Source: Limnohabitans sp. (GTDB lineage: Bacteria > Pseudomonadota > Gammaproteobacteria > Burkholderiales > Burkholderiaceae_C). Taken from it: DNA of 64,000 bases. The stretch spans positions 1 through 64,000 of the forward strand of contig NZ_JAOASQ010000063.1 of the NCBI RefSeq assembly GCF_030158565.1. Direction: 5' to 3'. A program made the translations under genes and the position numbers. Below, in pieces: positions 17,724-31,131 of this stretch (the first letter of the stretch is position 1; the number at the start of each line of letters is the position of its first letter). The notes beneath the pieces were generated by a model. It saw only the letters and a program-made list of their open reading frames with translations. It made no database searches and had not been told where the DNA came from.

Positions 17724-18929
17724 TTGAGGTTGGGCCCGCACGAAGCGGGCGATGCGCTCAGCCGCTTCCAGGCACTCGGCGGTTTCGGCCACCAGGGCCA
17801 TGCGGATGCGGCCACGGCCGGGGTTAGAACCGTTGAACTCGCGGGCCAAGTAACTGCCAGGCAGCACGGTGACGCTTTCGGACTCATACAACGCCTTGGC
17901 AAAAGCGGTGTCGTCGCCTTGCCAGCCCGCAGGCACACCGGCCCACAGGTAAAAGCTGGCGTCGGGCAGTTTCACGTCCAGCACTTCGGCCAGCACGGGG
18001 GTGACCTGTGCAAACTTGGTGCGGTATTGGTTGCGGTTGTCCACCACATGGGCCTCGTCGCCCCAGGCGGCCACGCTGGCCGATTGCACCACCGGGCTCA
18101 TGGCGCTGCCGTGGTAGGTGCGGTAGAGCAAGAACTGCTTGATGATGGCCGCGTCGCCCGCCACAAAACCGCTGCGCAGGCCCGGCACATTGCTGCGTTT
18201 GGAGAGGCTGGTGAAGGCGATCAGGCGCTTGAAATCGGTGCGGCCCAGCTGATGGGCGGCTTCCAGACCGCTCAAAGGCGCTTCTTCGCGGAAATAAATC
18301 TCGCTGTAGCACTCGTCGGATGCGATCACGAAACCGTGCTGGTCCGACAGGGCAAACAGCTTTTGCCATTCAGTCAGCGGCATCACTGCGCCCGTGGGGT
18401 TGCCGGGCGAGCAGACAAACAGCAGCTGCGTGCGGGCCCAGACCTCGGCGGGCACGCTGTCCCAGTCGTTGGCAAAGTTGCGCGCTGGGTCGCTGGGCAC
18501 GTAATAAGGCTCAGCGCCCGACAGCAAGGCCGCGCCTTCGTAAATTTGATAGAAGGGGTTGGGGCTGACCACGGTGGCGCCGGGGCGGGTCGGGTCGATC
18601 ACGGTTTGCGTCAGGGCAAACAGGGCCTCGCGCGAGCCGTTGACGGGCAGCACCTGGGTGGCCGGGTCCAGCGTCAGGTCGTAGCGGGTTTTGAGCCAAG
18701 CCGCACAGGCTTTTCGCAAGGCGGGCTCGCCTGCTGTGGCCGGGTAGGCCGACAAGCCGGTGGCCACCGCCGCCTTGAGCGCTTCCTGAATGAAAGCGGG
18801 CGTGGCGTGTTTGGGCTCGCCAATGCCCAGGCTGATGGGCTTCAAGGCGGGGTTGGGCGTGACGGCGGCGAACAGTTGTTTCAGCCGTTCAAAAGGGTAG
18901 GGCTGCAGCTTGGCGAGAAGGGGATTCAT
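17694..18929 (-). CDS. dapC: Succinyldiaminopimelate aminotransferase
   Basis: This fold-type I PLP aminotransferase (411 residues) converts N-succinyl-2-amino-6-ketopimelate to succinyl-diaminopimelate. The N terminus MNPLLAKLQPYPFERLKQL and the PLP-lysine segment FTSLSKRSNVPGLRSGF are typical of betaproteobacterial DapC. SPGNPTGAVMPL is the conserved cofactor loop. dapE follows directly, supporting the assignment over ArgD. The last residues (KMDPGSSPG) and the stop come from the REP-like repeat, so the C-terminal tail is probably not ancestral. Confidence 0.92.
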   Translation of the reverse strand: MNPLLAKLQPYPFERLKQLFAAVTPNPALKPISLGIGEPKHATPAFIQEALKAAVATGLSAYPATAGEPALRKACAAWLKTRYDLTLDPATQVLPVNGSREALFALTQTVIDPTRPGATVVSPNPFYQIYEGAALLSGAEPYYVPSDPARNFANDWDSVPAEVWARTQLLFVCSPGNPTGAVMPLTEWQKLFALSDQHGFVIASDECYSEIYFREEAPLSGLEAAHQLGRTDFKRLIAFTSLSKRSNVPGLRSGFVAGDAAIIKQFLLYRTYHGSAMSPVVQSASVAAWGDEAHVVDNRNQYRTKFAQVTPVLAEVLDVKLPDASFYLWAGVPAGWQGDDTAFAKALYESESVTVLPGSYLAREFNGSNPGRGRIRMALVAETAECLEAAERIARFVRAQPQKMDPGSSPG

Positions 18930-19075
18930 CCCCCGATTATCCGGGATCGGTTGGGCCGGTTGGCTAAGGTAATATTGAAGACTGTTCCGGGCGTCCGGGT
19001 ACAGGCTTTCAATCGGGCTGATGCACCGTGTGTTGCGTCATTTCGTTTACTCTTTTTTTGATCGATCCGACCGCC

Positions 19076-22000
19076 GTGCGTCTCAATTCCATCAAGCTTT
19101 CTGGCTTCAAATCGTTCGCTGAGCCGACCAACTTCCTGCTGCCCGGGCAGCTGGTGGGCGTGGTCGGCCCCAACGGTTGCGGCAAATCCAACATCATGGA
19201 CGCGGTGCGTTGGGTGTTGGGCGAGTCCAAGGCGTCCGAGCTGCGTGGCGAGTCCATGCAGGATGTGATCTTCAACGGCACCACCACCCGCAAGCCCGCC
19301 AGCCGCGCCAGTGTGGAGCTGGTGTTTGACAACGCCGACCACCGGGCAGGCGGCCAGTGGGGCCAGTTTGCTGAGATCGCCGTCAAGCGCGTGCTGACCC
19401 GCGACGGCAACAGCAGCTACTACATCAACAACCAGCCGGTGCGCCGCCGTGACGTGCAGGACGTGTTTTTGGGCACGGGCCTGGGCCCACGCGCTTACGC
19501 CATCATTGGCCAGGGCACCATCAGCCGGATCATCGAGTCGCGCCCCGAAGAGCTGCGTTTGTTCCTCGAAGAGGCTGCGGGCGTCTCCAAATACAAGGAG
19601 CGCCGCCGCGAGACCGAAAACCGCCTGTCGGACACCCGAGAAAACTTGACCCGGGTTGAGGACATCCTGCGCGAGTTGAATGCCAACCTCGAAAAGCTCG
19701 AAAAGCAGGCCGAAGTGGCCCAACGCTACAACAACCTGCAGGCCGACAGCACGCTCAAGCAACACCAGCTGTGGTTCTTGAAGCGCCGCGATGCTGAAAG
19801 CGACCAGGGCAAAGTCAAGAGCGATGTGGACCAAGCGGTCAATGCGCTCGAATCGCGCATTGCCGATTTGCGCCATGTGGAGTCCGACCTGGAAACCATC
19901 CGCCAGGCGCACTATGACGCGGGCGACCAGGTCAACCAAGCGCAAGGCGCTTTGTACGAAGCCAGTGCCGAAGTGGGGCGCCTCGAAGCCGAAATCCGTT
20001 TTGTGGTGGAAGGCCGCCAGCGCGCCGAGCAGCGCCTACAGCAGTTGATGGAACAGACCGCCCAGTGGGGCACACGCAGCGAAGACGCCAAAACGGAGCT
20101 GGAAACCCTGGCCGAGCAAGCGGCCATGGCCGAAGACCAGAGCATGACGCTGGCCGCCCAGGTCGAAGACCAGGCCATGGCCTTGCCCGATCTGGAAGAA
20201 GCCTTGCGCAAAGCGCAAAACGACGCCACTGGGCAGCGCGCCAGCGTGGTCCAGGTGCAGCAGCAAATTGGCGTGCTGGCCGCAGACCAGCGCAACGTCG
20301 AAGAACAATCGCGCCAGCTCGAGAATCGCCGTGAACGCTTGCTGACCGATCGCAATGCCTTGGCCGCGCCCGATGAGGCCCGTCTGCACAATCTTCAAGA
20401 GCAGCTGGCTGCGGCCGAGGCCCAAGCGGCCGAATCGGAAGCCCGTTTGCACGACTTGCAAGAAATGGTGCCTGCGCTGGACGAAGACCGCCGTGAGCGC
20501 CAAAAAGCGGTCAACGAAGAGTCGGCCCGCTTGGCGGATCTGAGCGCCCGCATCGAGGCGCTCAAGGCCTTGCAAGAAAAAGTCCGCACCGACGGCAAGC
20601 TCAAGCCCTGGCTGTCCAAGCATGGAATGGATGGACTTGAAGGCCTGTGGAGCCGCATCCACATCGAGTCGGGCTGGGAAAACGCGCTCGAATCGGCCCT
20701 GCGCGAACGCCTGTCCGCCCTGGAAGTGTCTCGTCTGGACATGGTGCGCGCCTTTGCTGGCGATGCGCCTCCAGCCAAGCTGTCATTCTTCACTTCGCCT
20801 TTGGCCTCTAGCGCCAAGCCACGCAGCGGCATGCCGAGCGGCTGCCTGCCTTTGGCGCAAAAGCTGCGGATTTCGGATGCCGGTTTGTCCGCCTTGGTGA
20901 CCGATTGGCTGCAAGGCTGCTACACCGCACCCAGCATCGAAGAAGCTTTGGCCTGGCGCAGCCAGCTCCAGCCGGGCGAAACGCTGTTGGTGCAAGCGGG
21001 CCATGCGGTCGACTTGAACAGCGTGGTCTTTTACGCGCAAGACTCCGAGCAAGCCGGTTTGCTGGGCCGCGCACAAGACATTGAAAACCTCGAAAAGCAG
21101 CAGCGTGCGCAAACCCTGATCGCCGAAGAAAGCCGCAGTGCGTTGGTGCGCGCTGAAGCGGCTTATGCCGATGCTTCGCAGCGTCTGATCACCGTGCGGC
21201 GCGAAGCGGCCGAAAGCCAGTCGCGCACCCATGAGCTGCAGGTGGAGACTTTGCGCCTGTCGCAACTGGTGGAACAAACCCGCGCCCGCAGCGAACAGAT
21301 CAACAACGACCTGGCCGAAGTGGACGCTTTGCTGGAGGAGCTGCAAGAGCGGCGCGTCACGGCCGAAGCCCGTTTTGAAGAGCTGGACATGCAACTGGCC
21401 GACAGCCAGGAACTCCATGCGCAGCTGGACGAGCGCGTGATCGAGGCCGAGCGCAAGCTGGGCGAATGCCGTGAACAGCAACGCAGCCTGGAGCGCCGAG
21501 CCCAGGAGGCGCAGTTCTCGCAGCGCAGCCTGGATGCGCGCCGCGCAGAATTGAGCCGCACGATCGAGACCGCGCAACAGCAAGTGGCCAGCATCGACGC
21601 CGAAATGCAGCGCGCCCGCGACGAATTGAGCCGCTTGACCGATGCCGCTGCGCAAGCCGGTTTGCAAAACGTGCTGGCCGTCAAGATGGAGCGCGAGCAG
21701 GCCCTGGCTGCCCGCCGCAGTGCCTACGACGATCTGACCGCCAAACTGCGCGCCAGCGACGAACGCCGCGTGGCCTTTGAACGCGAGCTCGAGCCCCTGC
21801 GCCAGCGCATCACCGATTTACAGCTCAAGGAGCAAGCTGCCCGCTTGGGCCTGGAGCAATACACCCAGTTGCTGGCCGATGCGCAAGCCGATCTGGAAGC
21901 CGTGGCCCTGTCGATCGAGACCGGTCAGGTGCGCGTGACCGGTTTGCAAGGTGAGATCGACCGCATCCACCGCGAAATCACGGCCCTGGGCCCGGTCAAC

Positions 22001-22603
22001 CTGGCCGCGCTGGAAGAGCTCTCCACTTCGCGCGAACGCAAGACTTTCCTGGACTCGCAAAATGCCGACTTGACCGAGGCCATGAACACCCTCGAAGACG
22101 CGATCCGCAAGATTGACGGTGAAACCCGTGAATTGCTGGGCGGCACTTTCAAGATCGTCAACGAGCATTTCAGCCGCATGTTCCCCGAGCTGTTTGGTGG
22201 CGGCAATGCGCGCTTGGTCATGACCGGCGACGAAATTTTGGATGCGGGTGTGCAGGTCCTCGCGCAGCCGCCTGGCAAGAAAAACCAGACCATCCATCTG
22301 TTGTCCGGTGGTGAAAAAGCCCTGACGGCGATTGCGCTGGTGTTTGCGATTTTTCAGCTCAACCCTGCACCGTTTTGCTTGCTCGACGAGGTGGACGCGC
22401 CGCTGGACGACGCCAACACCGAACGCTACGCCAAACTGGTCGCAGGCATGGGCAAGGAAACGCAGTTCCTGTTCATCAGCCACAACAAGATCGCCATGGA
22501 AATGGCCGAGCAGTTGATTGGCGTGACCATGCAGGAGCAGGGCGTTTCGCGCATTGTGGCTGTGGACATGGAGTCCGCAGTGTCTATGGCCGATGTGGCC
22601 TGA
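19076..22603 (+). CDS. smc: Chromosome segregation protein SMC
   Basis: SMC is the ATPase of the condensin complex that organises and segregates the chromosome. From the GTG at 19076 (MRLNSIKLSGFKSF) it is 1175 residues, standard for the family. Walker A GPNGCGKSNIMD lies near residue 32. Two long coiled coils flank a hinge around residues 510-640. The C-terminal head has LLSGGEKALTAIALVFA (signature) and CLLDEVDAPLDDAN (Walker B with D-loop). The open frame continues left to 19028 but without family similarity. ScpA and ScpB are not in the window. zipA follows after 15 bases. Confidence 0.96.
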   Translation: MRLNSIKLSGFKSFAEPTNFLLPGQLVGVVGPNGCGKSNIMDAVRWVLGESKASELRGESMQDVIFNGTTTRKPASRASVELVFDNADHRAGGQWGQFAEIAVKRVLTRDGNSSYYINNQPVRRRDVQDVFLGTGLGPRAYAIIGQGTISRIIESRPEELRLFLEEAAGVSKYKERRRETENRLSDTRENLTRVEDILRELNANLEKLEKQAEVAQRYNNLQADSTLKQHQLWFLKRRDAESDQGKVKSDVDQAVNALESRIADLRHVESDLETIRQAHYDAGDQVNQAQGALYEASAEVGRLEAEIRFVVEGRQRAEQRLQQLMEQTAQWGTRSEDAKTELETLAEQAAMAEDQSMTLAAQVEDQAMALPDLEEALRKAQNDATGQRASVVQVQQQIGVLAADQRNVEEQSRQLENRRERLLTDRNALAAPDEARLHNLQEQLAAAEAQAAESEARLHDLQEMVPALDEDRRERQKAVNEESARLADLSARIEALKALQEKVRTDGKLKPWLSKHGMDGLEGLWSRIHIESGWENALESALRERLSALEVSRLDMVRAFAGDAPPAKLSFFTSPLASSAKPRSGMPSGCLPLAQKLRISDAGLSALVTDWLQGCYTAPSIEEALAWRSQLQPGETLLVQAGHAVDLNSVVFYAQDSEQAGLLGRAQDIENLEKQQRAQTLIAEESRSALVRAEAAYADASQRLITVRREAAESQSRTHELQVETLRLSQLVEQTRARSEQINNDLAEVDALLEELQERRVTAEARFEELDMQLADSQELHAQLDERVIEAERKLGECREQQRSLERRAQEAQFSQRSLDARRAELSRTIETAQQQVASIDAEMQRARDELSRLTDAAAQAGLQNVLAVKMEREQALAARRSAYDDLTAKLRASDERRVAFERELEPLRQRITDLQLKEQAARLGLEQYTQLLADAQADLEAVALSIETGQVRVTGLQGEIDRIHREITALGPVNLAALEELSTSRERKTFLDSQNADLTEAMNTLEDAIRKIDGETRELLGGTFKIVNEHFSRMFPELFGGGNARLVMTGDEILDAGVQVLAQPPGKKNQTIHLLSGGEKALTAIALVFAIFQLNPAPFCLLDEVDAPLDDANTERYAKLVAGMGKETQFLFISHNKIAMEMAEQLIGVTMQEQGVSRIVAVDMESAVSMADVA

Positions 22604-22618
22604 AATTGAAGATTTTTT

Positions 22619-26320
<3,702 letters not shown>

Positions 26321-26321
<1 letters not shown>

Positions 26322-26347
26322 AAACTCAAAGTCCTTTGAGTTTTTTC
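26321..26347. terminator. Bidirectional terminator between def and the aminotransferase
   Basis: AAAACTCAAA and TTTGAGTTTT form a 10-bp stem with loop GTCC, with extra T on the right. It serves def on the plus strand. On the minus strand it encodes the last codons of the aminotransferase, whose stop lies at 26326-26328. Confidence 0.85.
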
Positions 26348-27495
26348 AGGGCCGACAGCAAAGTGGTGTCTTGCTTGGCGAAACAAAACCGGATGACTTT
26401 CTGGTCAAAACCGCCGCCATAAAAAGCCGACAGCGGAATCGCGGCCACACCGATCTCGGTGGTCAGCCATTTGCAAAAATCAGCTTCACTCAGGTTCTTT
26501 TCCGGCACGGACAGCGCCGAAATGTCCACGCACTGGAAGTAGGTGCCTTCGCCTGGCAGCAGTTTGAACTTGGTGTGGGCCAAACCCTCTCGGAACAGGT
26601 CCCGCTTGCGCTGGTAGAACGCTGGCAATTCAAGATAGGGTTTGGGGTCTGCCATGTAACGCGCCAATGCGTGCTGCATGGGGGTGTTCACGGTGAACAC
26701 GTTGAACTGGTGCACTTTTCGAAATTCCGCCGTCAGTGCTGCCGGTGCGGCCACGGTGCCAATTTTCCAGCCGGTCACATGGTAGGTTTTGCCAAAGCTT
26801 GAGACGATGAAAGCCCGTGCCGCCAGACCTGCAAAATGGGCGGCACTCCAGTGCTGGTTGGGGGCATAGACCATGTGCTCATAAACCTCGTCACTGATCA
26901 GGATGATGTCGGTCGGGTCCAGAATTTCCTGCAGGGTGAGCATGTCCTGGCGAGACCAGATCATGCCGCTGGGGTTGTGGGGTGAGTTGATCAGGATGGC
27001 GCGTGTTTTGGGGCTGATGGCCGCACGGATCTTGTCAAAGTCCGGACGGAACGTGCCAGGGGTCAGGGGAACGCGCACGACCACGCCACCAGCCAGTTCG
27101 ATGTTGGGCACATAGCTGTCGTAGCACGGCTCCAGCACAATGACTTCATCACCGGGATGCACGATGGCCAGGATGGTCGTCAGGATGGCTTGTGTGGCCC
27201 CTGCCGTGACGGTGATTTCGCTGACCGGGTCATAGTGGCGACCATACAAAGTTTCGATCTTTTGAGAGACCGCTTCGCGCAAGGGCGCGACACCCGTCAT
27301 GGGCGGGTATTGGTTCAGGCCCTCACGCATGGCGTCGTCGACCAGATCCAGCAAGCGCGGATCGCAGTGGAAGTCCGGAAAACCCTGCCCCAGGTTGACA
27401 GCGCCTTTTTCGGCTGCCAAGGCAGACATGACGGTGAAGATGGTGGTGCCCATGTTGGGGGCTTTGGAGACCAGGTTCGGTGTGCGTGCGTTCAT
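26326..27495 (-). CDS. Methionine/aromatic-type aminotransferase (YbdL-like)
   Basis: This fold-type I PLP enzyme has 389 residues from ATG 27495 (a TTG at 27507 is also open). INSPHNPSGMIW and the PLP-lysine motif SSFGKTYHVTGWKIG closely match methionine aminotransferase YbdL and kynurenine-aminotransferase-like enzymes, which act on methionine, aromatic amino acids or glutamine. It lies downstream of a CysB-type regulator, which fits a sulfur amino acid substrate, though that is inference. Confidence 0.88.
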   Translation of the reverse strand: MNARTPNLVSKAPNMGTTIFTVMSALAAEKGAVNLGQGFPDFHCDPRLLDLVDDAMREGLNQYPPMTGVAPLREAVSQKIETLYGRHYDPVSEITVTAGATQAILTTILAIVHPGDEVIVLEPCYDSYVPNIELAGGVVVRVPLTPGTFRPDFDKIRAAISPKTRAILINSPHNPSGMIWSRQDMLTLQEILDPTDIILISDEVYEHMVYAPNQHWSAAHFAGLAARAFIVSSFGKTYHVTGWKIGTVAAPAALTAEFRKVHQFNVFTVNTPMQHALARYMADPKPYLELPAFYQRKRDLFREGLAHTKFKLLPGEGTYFQCVDISALSVPEKNLSEADFCKWLTTEIGVAAIPLSAFYGGGFDQKVIRFCFAKQDTTLLSALKKLKGL

Positions 27496-27530
27496 GGCGT
27501 TTAACAAAGAAAGGTGTGGAATACGAGGGG

Positions 27531-28472
27531 TCAGAGTTCGTAATCGTTGACATGACCGGTCATGGCTTTGGCGATCAGCGGTGCAGTCAGTCGATCACTG
27601 AGCAATTGTGCGAAATGGTAGACAAAGTGGCGCAGGTAGGCGCCGCGCTTGAAAGCCACGCGGGCCACGTTCATGCCCAGCAGATTGCCCAAGGGTCTGA
27701 CGGCCAGGTCCTGAACCAGATCGTCCTTGACGGCCATCTCGGCCACGATGCCAATGCCCAGACCCAGCCGCACGTAAGTTTTGATGACGTCAGAATCGAT
27801 GGCCTCTAGCGCGATGCGTGGCTCAAGTTTTCGGGCTGCAAAAGCGTGGTCGATTCGGCTTCGACCCGTAAACGACGGGTGGTAAGTGATCAAGGGTTGA
27901 GCGGCAATGTCTTCCAGCGATATGTGTTCTTTTGCCGCCAAAGGATGATCCAGGGGCAGGACCAACACATGTTGCCATTCATAGCAGGGCAGGGTCACCA
28001 GCTCTTCATAAGCGGACAAAGATTCTGTAGCGATGCCAATTTCAGCGGTGTCATCGAGCAGCATTTTGGCCACCTGGTCGGGGGCGCCTTGGTGCAGACT
28101 GATGTTGACCAGCGGGTATTTATCGCGCAGCTTGGCCACCGGCAAAGGCAAGACGTAACGCGCTTGGGTGTGGGTGGTGGCAATGGACAGGGTGCCACTG
28201 TCCTGGGCACTGTATTGGTCACCTATTTTGCGCAAATTGCCCACTTCACGCAGGATCACTTCGATGCTCTGCAGGACATGCTGGCCAGGCTCGGTGATGC
28301 GTTTGAGGCGTTTGCCATGCCGGGCAAAAATCTCGATGCCCAGCTCCTCTTCGAGTTCAATGATGGCTTTGGACACGCCCGGTTGCGAGGTGTGTAAGGC
28401 CTTGGCTGTTTCGGTGAGGTTCAGGTTACGTCGGGCAGCTTCTTGAACGAAGCGAAATTGGTGAAGGTTCAT
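27531..28472 (-). CDS. cysB: CysB-type LysR family transcriptional regulator
   Basis: CysB-type activators turn on sulfate assimilation genes in response to N-acetylserine under sulfur limitation. The 313-residue protein has an N-terminal winged helix-turn-helix (LTETAKALHTSQPGVSKAIIELE, residues 18-40) and a periplasmic-binding-type effector domain. TTHTQARYVLP near 100 and DSDVIKTYVRLGLGIG near 225 are typical of CysB/Cbl. Cbl is the alternative. It follows the SirB/CbiX chelatase gene by 44 bases; that enzyme would make siroheme for sulfite reductase, so the pairing is logical. Confidence 0.9.
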   Translation of the reverse strand: MNLHQFRFVQEAARRNLNLTETAKALHTSQPGVSKAIIELEEELGIEIFARHGKRLKRITEPGQHVLQSIEVILREVGNLRKIGDQYSAQDSGTLSIATTHTQARYVLPLPVAKLRDKYPLVNISLHQGAPDQVAKMLLDDTAEIGIATESLSAYEELVTLPCYEWQHVLVLPLDHPLAAKEHISLEDIAAQPLITYHPSFTGRSRIDHAFAARKLEPRIALEAIDSDVIKTYVRLGLGIGIVAEMAVKDDLVQDLAVRPLGNLLGMNVARVAFKRGAYLRHFVYHFAQLLSDRLTAPLIAKAMTGHVNDYEL

Positions 28473-28515
28473 ATGCTTGATGTCATATTGATCACCATCA
28501 TTATGCTTTATGAGT

Positions 28516-28899
28516 CTATGCGGATGCTGCGGCGATGTCAGCCAACAGCGCCGTCATGGCTGGATGCTCGCCCACCGATGGGGTGAGTTCAAACGCCATC
28601 TGTGGATAAGCCAAGCGCAGCTCATCGACCAGTTTGGGCAGATCTTCTCTGGCATGTCGGCCTACGCCCAGAAACATGGGCACGATGCGCAGTCGGGTCA
28701 AGTTCTGAGCCATGAGTTGCTCGACCACCGTGGCCAGATCGGGCGTGGTCAATTCCAGAAATGCACATGCGACAGGAAGATCCGGCCAGCGCTGGCGCAT
28801 GCTTTGGGCGACGGCATCGATGGGCAGGCGCCACAAGGGATCGCGTGATCCGTGGGCAAACAAAATAACACCAGTGCCGACAGGAAGTTGTTGTGTCAT
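28516..28899 (-). CDS. Sirohydrochlorin chelatase (CbiX/SirB family, small single-domain form)
   Basis: CbiX/SirB inserts Fe2+ or Co2+ into sirohydrochlorin, for siroheme or cobalamin. The 127-residue protein starts at MTQQLPVGTGVILFAHGSRD and shows the metal-binding FAHGS His and the second His in VGRHAREDLP. This is the short one-domain form that works as a dimer. The start overlaps the lptG stop (ATGA). With a CysB-type gene next, siroheme for sulfite reductase is the likelier product, but cobalt use cannot be excluded. Confidence 0.86.
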   Translation of the reverse strand: MTQQLPVGTGVILFAHGSRDPLWRLPIDAVAQSMRQRWPDLPVACAFLELTTPDLATVVEQLMAQNLTRLRIVPMFLGVGRHAREDLPKLVDELRLAYPQMAFELTPSVGEHPAMTALLADIAAASA

Positions 28900-30002
28900 C
28901 GCCGTAAGACCATCCACCAAAATGCGGCCAAGGATATGGCGCTGTAAATCAAGGAGGGCGCTGCTGACGTGAGCCAAGGCTCCCAGTTTTGCAAGTCACC
29001 AACAAAGCGGAAGACGTTGTTGAGCAATGAAAAACTGATGCCTGCCAGCACACCCAAAAACACATGGCCTGCAATTTGTCCTGTGCGAAAGTGCAAATAG
29101 GCAAACGGCAAAGCCAGAACCAGCATCACCAAGCAGCTCAAGGGGTAGAACACTTTGCGCCAGAATTCAATTTCGTAGCGCTGGGAGTTTTGATTGTTGC
29201 TGGACAAATGCCGCATGTATTTGAACAGCTCCCAAGTCCGCATGCGATCGGGGGTGAGCAACGCTGCCGCCACCATGTCAGCGCTGATCTCGGTAGGCCA
29301 AAGCAGCTCTTGATGCTTTTGGGAGACGTATTTCAGCGTGCTTGATGGCTTTTCTATACCGACCGTTTTTTGGGCAACTTGCTGCAAAGCCCATTGCCCG
29401 TTGTGTATGTCAGCTTGCTCGGCGGTGGTGATGCCCAGCAATTGGCCTGCCTCGTTGAACTCGTGGATGCGCACATTGCGCATGTGCGCGATGCCATCGA
29501 AACTGCGCACATTGACCGCGAAATGACGCTCATTTTGTTTTTCTTTGAGCCACGCGCCGGTTTGGCCAATGGTCAAATGACCCTGGTACAGCGCTTTGAC
29601 TTGTATGGCCTGCCGATCGGCCCACGGGGCGATGTAATCACCGATCACAAAGGTCAGACCCACAAAAATCACCCCAAGGCGCAGCAAGGTGACCAATGCG
29701 CGCAATGGGTCAAGCCCACCCGTTCGCAAAATGGTGAATTCGGAACTTTGAGCCAAGCGCGCCATCACGAAAATACAACCAATCAGCACCGACAAAGGCA
29801 GCAATTGGTACAGATGCTCGGGAACCTTCAACGCAATGTAGAACAAGGCTTGTTGCAATTGATAGCCTTGAGCCGCGTGTTTCGCGACAGCTTGCAGCTC
29901 ATCGACGAGGTCGAAAAACATGAACAAGGCCAAAAATCCGACAGCCACAAAAGCCACGGCTGTGATGATCTCTCCATGCAAAAGACGCCGGACGGTTTTC
30001 AT
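28896..30002 (-). CDS. lptG: LPS export system permease LptG
   Basis: LptG and LptF form the membrane core of the LptB2FGC transporter that extracts lipopolysaccharide from the inner membrane. This 368-residue protein has the YjgP/YjgQ layout: three N-terminal helices, a large periplasmic beta-jellyroll-like middle (about 100-270), and three C-terminal helices ending WWMVLRR. It overlaps lptF by four bases on one side and the chelatase gene on the other. Confidence 0.94.
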   Translation of the reverse strand: MKTVRRLLHGEIITAVAFVAVGFLALFMFFDLVDELQAVAKHAAQGYQLQQALFYIALKVPEHLYQLLPLSVLIGCIFVMARLAQSSEFTILRTGGLDPLRALVTLLRLGVIFVGLTFVIGDYIAPWADRQAIQVKALYQGHLTIGQTGAWLKEKQNERHFAVNVRSFDGIAHMRNVRIHEFNEAGQLLGITTAEQADIHNGQWALQQVAQKTVGIEKPSSTLKYVSQKHQELLWPTEISADMVAAALLTPDRMRTWELFKYMRHLSSNNQNSQRYEIEFWRKVFYPLSCLVMLVLALPFAYLHFRTGQIAGHVFLGVLAGISFSLLNNVFRFVGDLQNWEPWLTSAAPSLIYSAISLAAFWWMVLRR

Positions 30003-31108
30003 TTCAGCCCTCCCTTGGCGTCGGTTTTACGCACCCAGAAAGAACGCCAGGACCCATTCATGTGGCGAGCCCACAACCAGCTTGCCGCAAGCAAAAAGAC
30101 GCAGCCATGCAGGGCAATCAGGAAAGACAAGAGCTGCACGCGACCGGTTGCCACCCAGCTTTGACCCACGTTCAGCATGTTGTAGTAGGCGATGAAAATG
30201 AACAGGGCCAGTCCTAGGTGGTAGCTTTTGCCGACACGTGGGTTGATGGCCGAGACGGCCAATGCGAGCAACACCAAGTTGATGGCCGCCAGGCCCAAGC
30301 CCAATCGCCAACCGAGCTCACCCAGGTTTTCACGTGTCGGATTCTTCAACAAGTCCCAACTGGCGGTGTGTCGGCTGCTGAGCGATTCGTTGGACGGCAA
30401 AACATCGTCATCCACCAGCACTTCGTAATGCTCAAACTGTGTCAGGCGTGTTTCACCCGTGGCGAGGTTGGTGGACCATTGTCGGCCTTTTTCCAGCTTC
30501 AAAAATCGTTCGTTACCCACCAAGTCGATGCGTCCTTGTTGTGCCGTGGTGACGATTTCCAGACCGGCTTCGATGCTGGACACAAAGACGTTTTTGCCAA
30601 AACGGTTGTCCGGGCTGTCTTTGTCGATGAAAAAAACGCGCTTGCCTCCTGAAGACTCCTGAAATTGCCCAGGGGCTATCCGCTCAAGGTCATTGCGTTG
30701 TTCGTAGCGGTGTTGCAGTTCCTGGATTTGAAGGTTGCTCCATGGCCATGCGAACAGCGCCAACAAGACGATGATCAGCAACACAGGCCAAGCAAAACGC
30801 AACAGTGGCTTGACGAAATTGGCCAGCCCCTGACCACTGGAGAACCAGATCACCATCTCGCTGTCGCTGTACATGCGAGAAAGTGTGGAAACCACTGCAA
30901 TGAACAAGCTCAGCGTGATGATGGTGGTCATTTGGCTCAAAACACTGAAGCCCATGACCAGCAAGACTTCGGAGGGGTTGACGCTGCCTCGGCTGGCTTG
31001 CCCCAGAGTCCTGATCAAAATGACGGTCATCACGATGGTGATCAATATCACCAGCGTGGCACCGAAATTGCGCGCAAGGTCCTTGCGTAAAGAGGAATGG
31101 AATAACAT
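29999..31108 (-). CDS. lptF: LPS export system permease LptF
   Basis: A YjgP/YjgQ family permease of 369 residues, with N-terminal helices (LVILITIVMTVILIRTLGQ), a periplasmic domain and C-terminal helices. It is the partner of LptG, which follows with an ATGA overlap. The start at 31108 leaves only 23 bases to the divergent pepA gene, an arrangement also known in E. coli. No clear ribosome site precedes the ATG. Confidence 0.94.
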   Translation of the reverse strand: MLFHSSLRKDLARNFGATLVILITIVMTVILIRTLGQASRGSVNPSEVLLVMGFSVLSQMTTIITLSLFIAVVSTLSRMYSDSEMVIWFSSGQGLANFVKPLLRFAWPVLLIIVLLALFAWPWSNLQIQELQHRYEQRNDLERIAPGQFQESSGGKRVFFIDKDSPDNRFGKNVFVSSIEAGLEIVTTAQQGRIDLVGNERFLKLEKGRQWSTNLATGETRLTQFEHYEVLVDDDVLPSNESLSSRHTASWDLLKNPTRENLGELGWRLGLGLAAINLVLLALAVSAINPRVGKSYHLGLALFIFIAYYNMLNVGQSWVATGRVQLLSFLIALHGCVFLLAASWLWARHMNGSWRSFWVRKTDAKGGLK

Positions 31109-31131
31109 TGGCAGGAAGGAAAAACTGAATT

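Noticed and set aside
17594-17938. Frame ending in [11 protein letters not shown] upstream of dapE
   Set aside because: That peptide is the translation of the REP-like repeat and does not belong to a protein-coding gene.
17724-19061. A 445-codon open frame antisense to dapC
   Set aside because: Gly/His/Gln-rich shadow; DapC is intact and its pathway partner DapE is adjacent.
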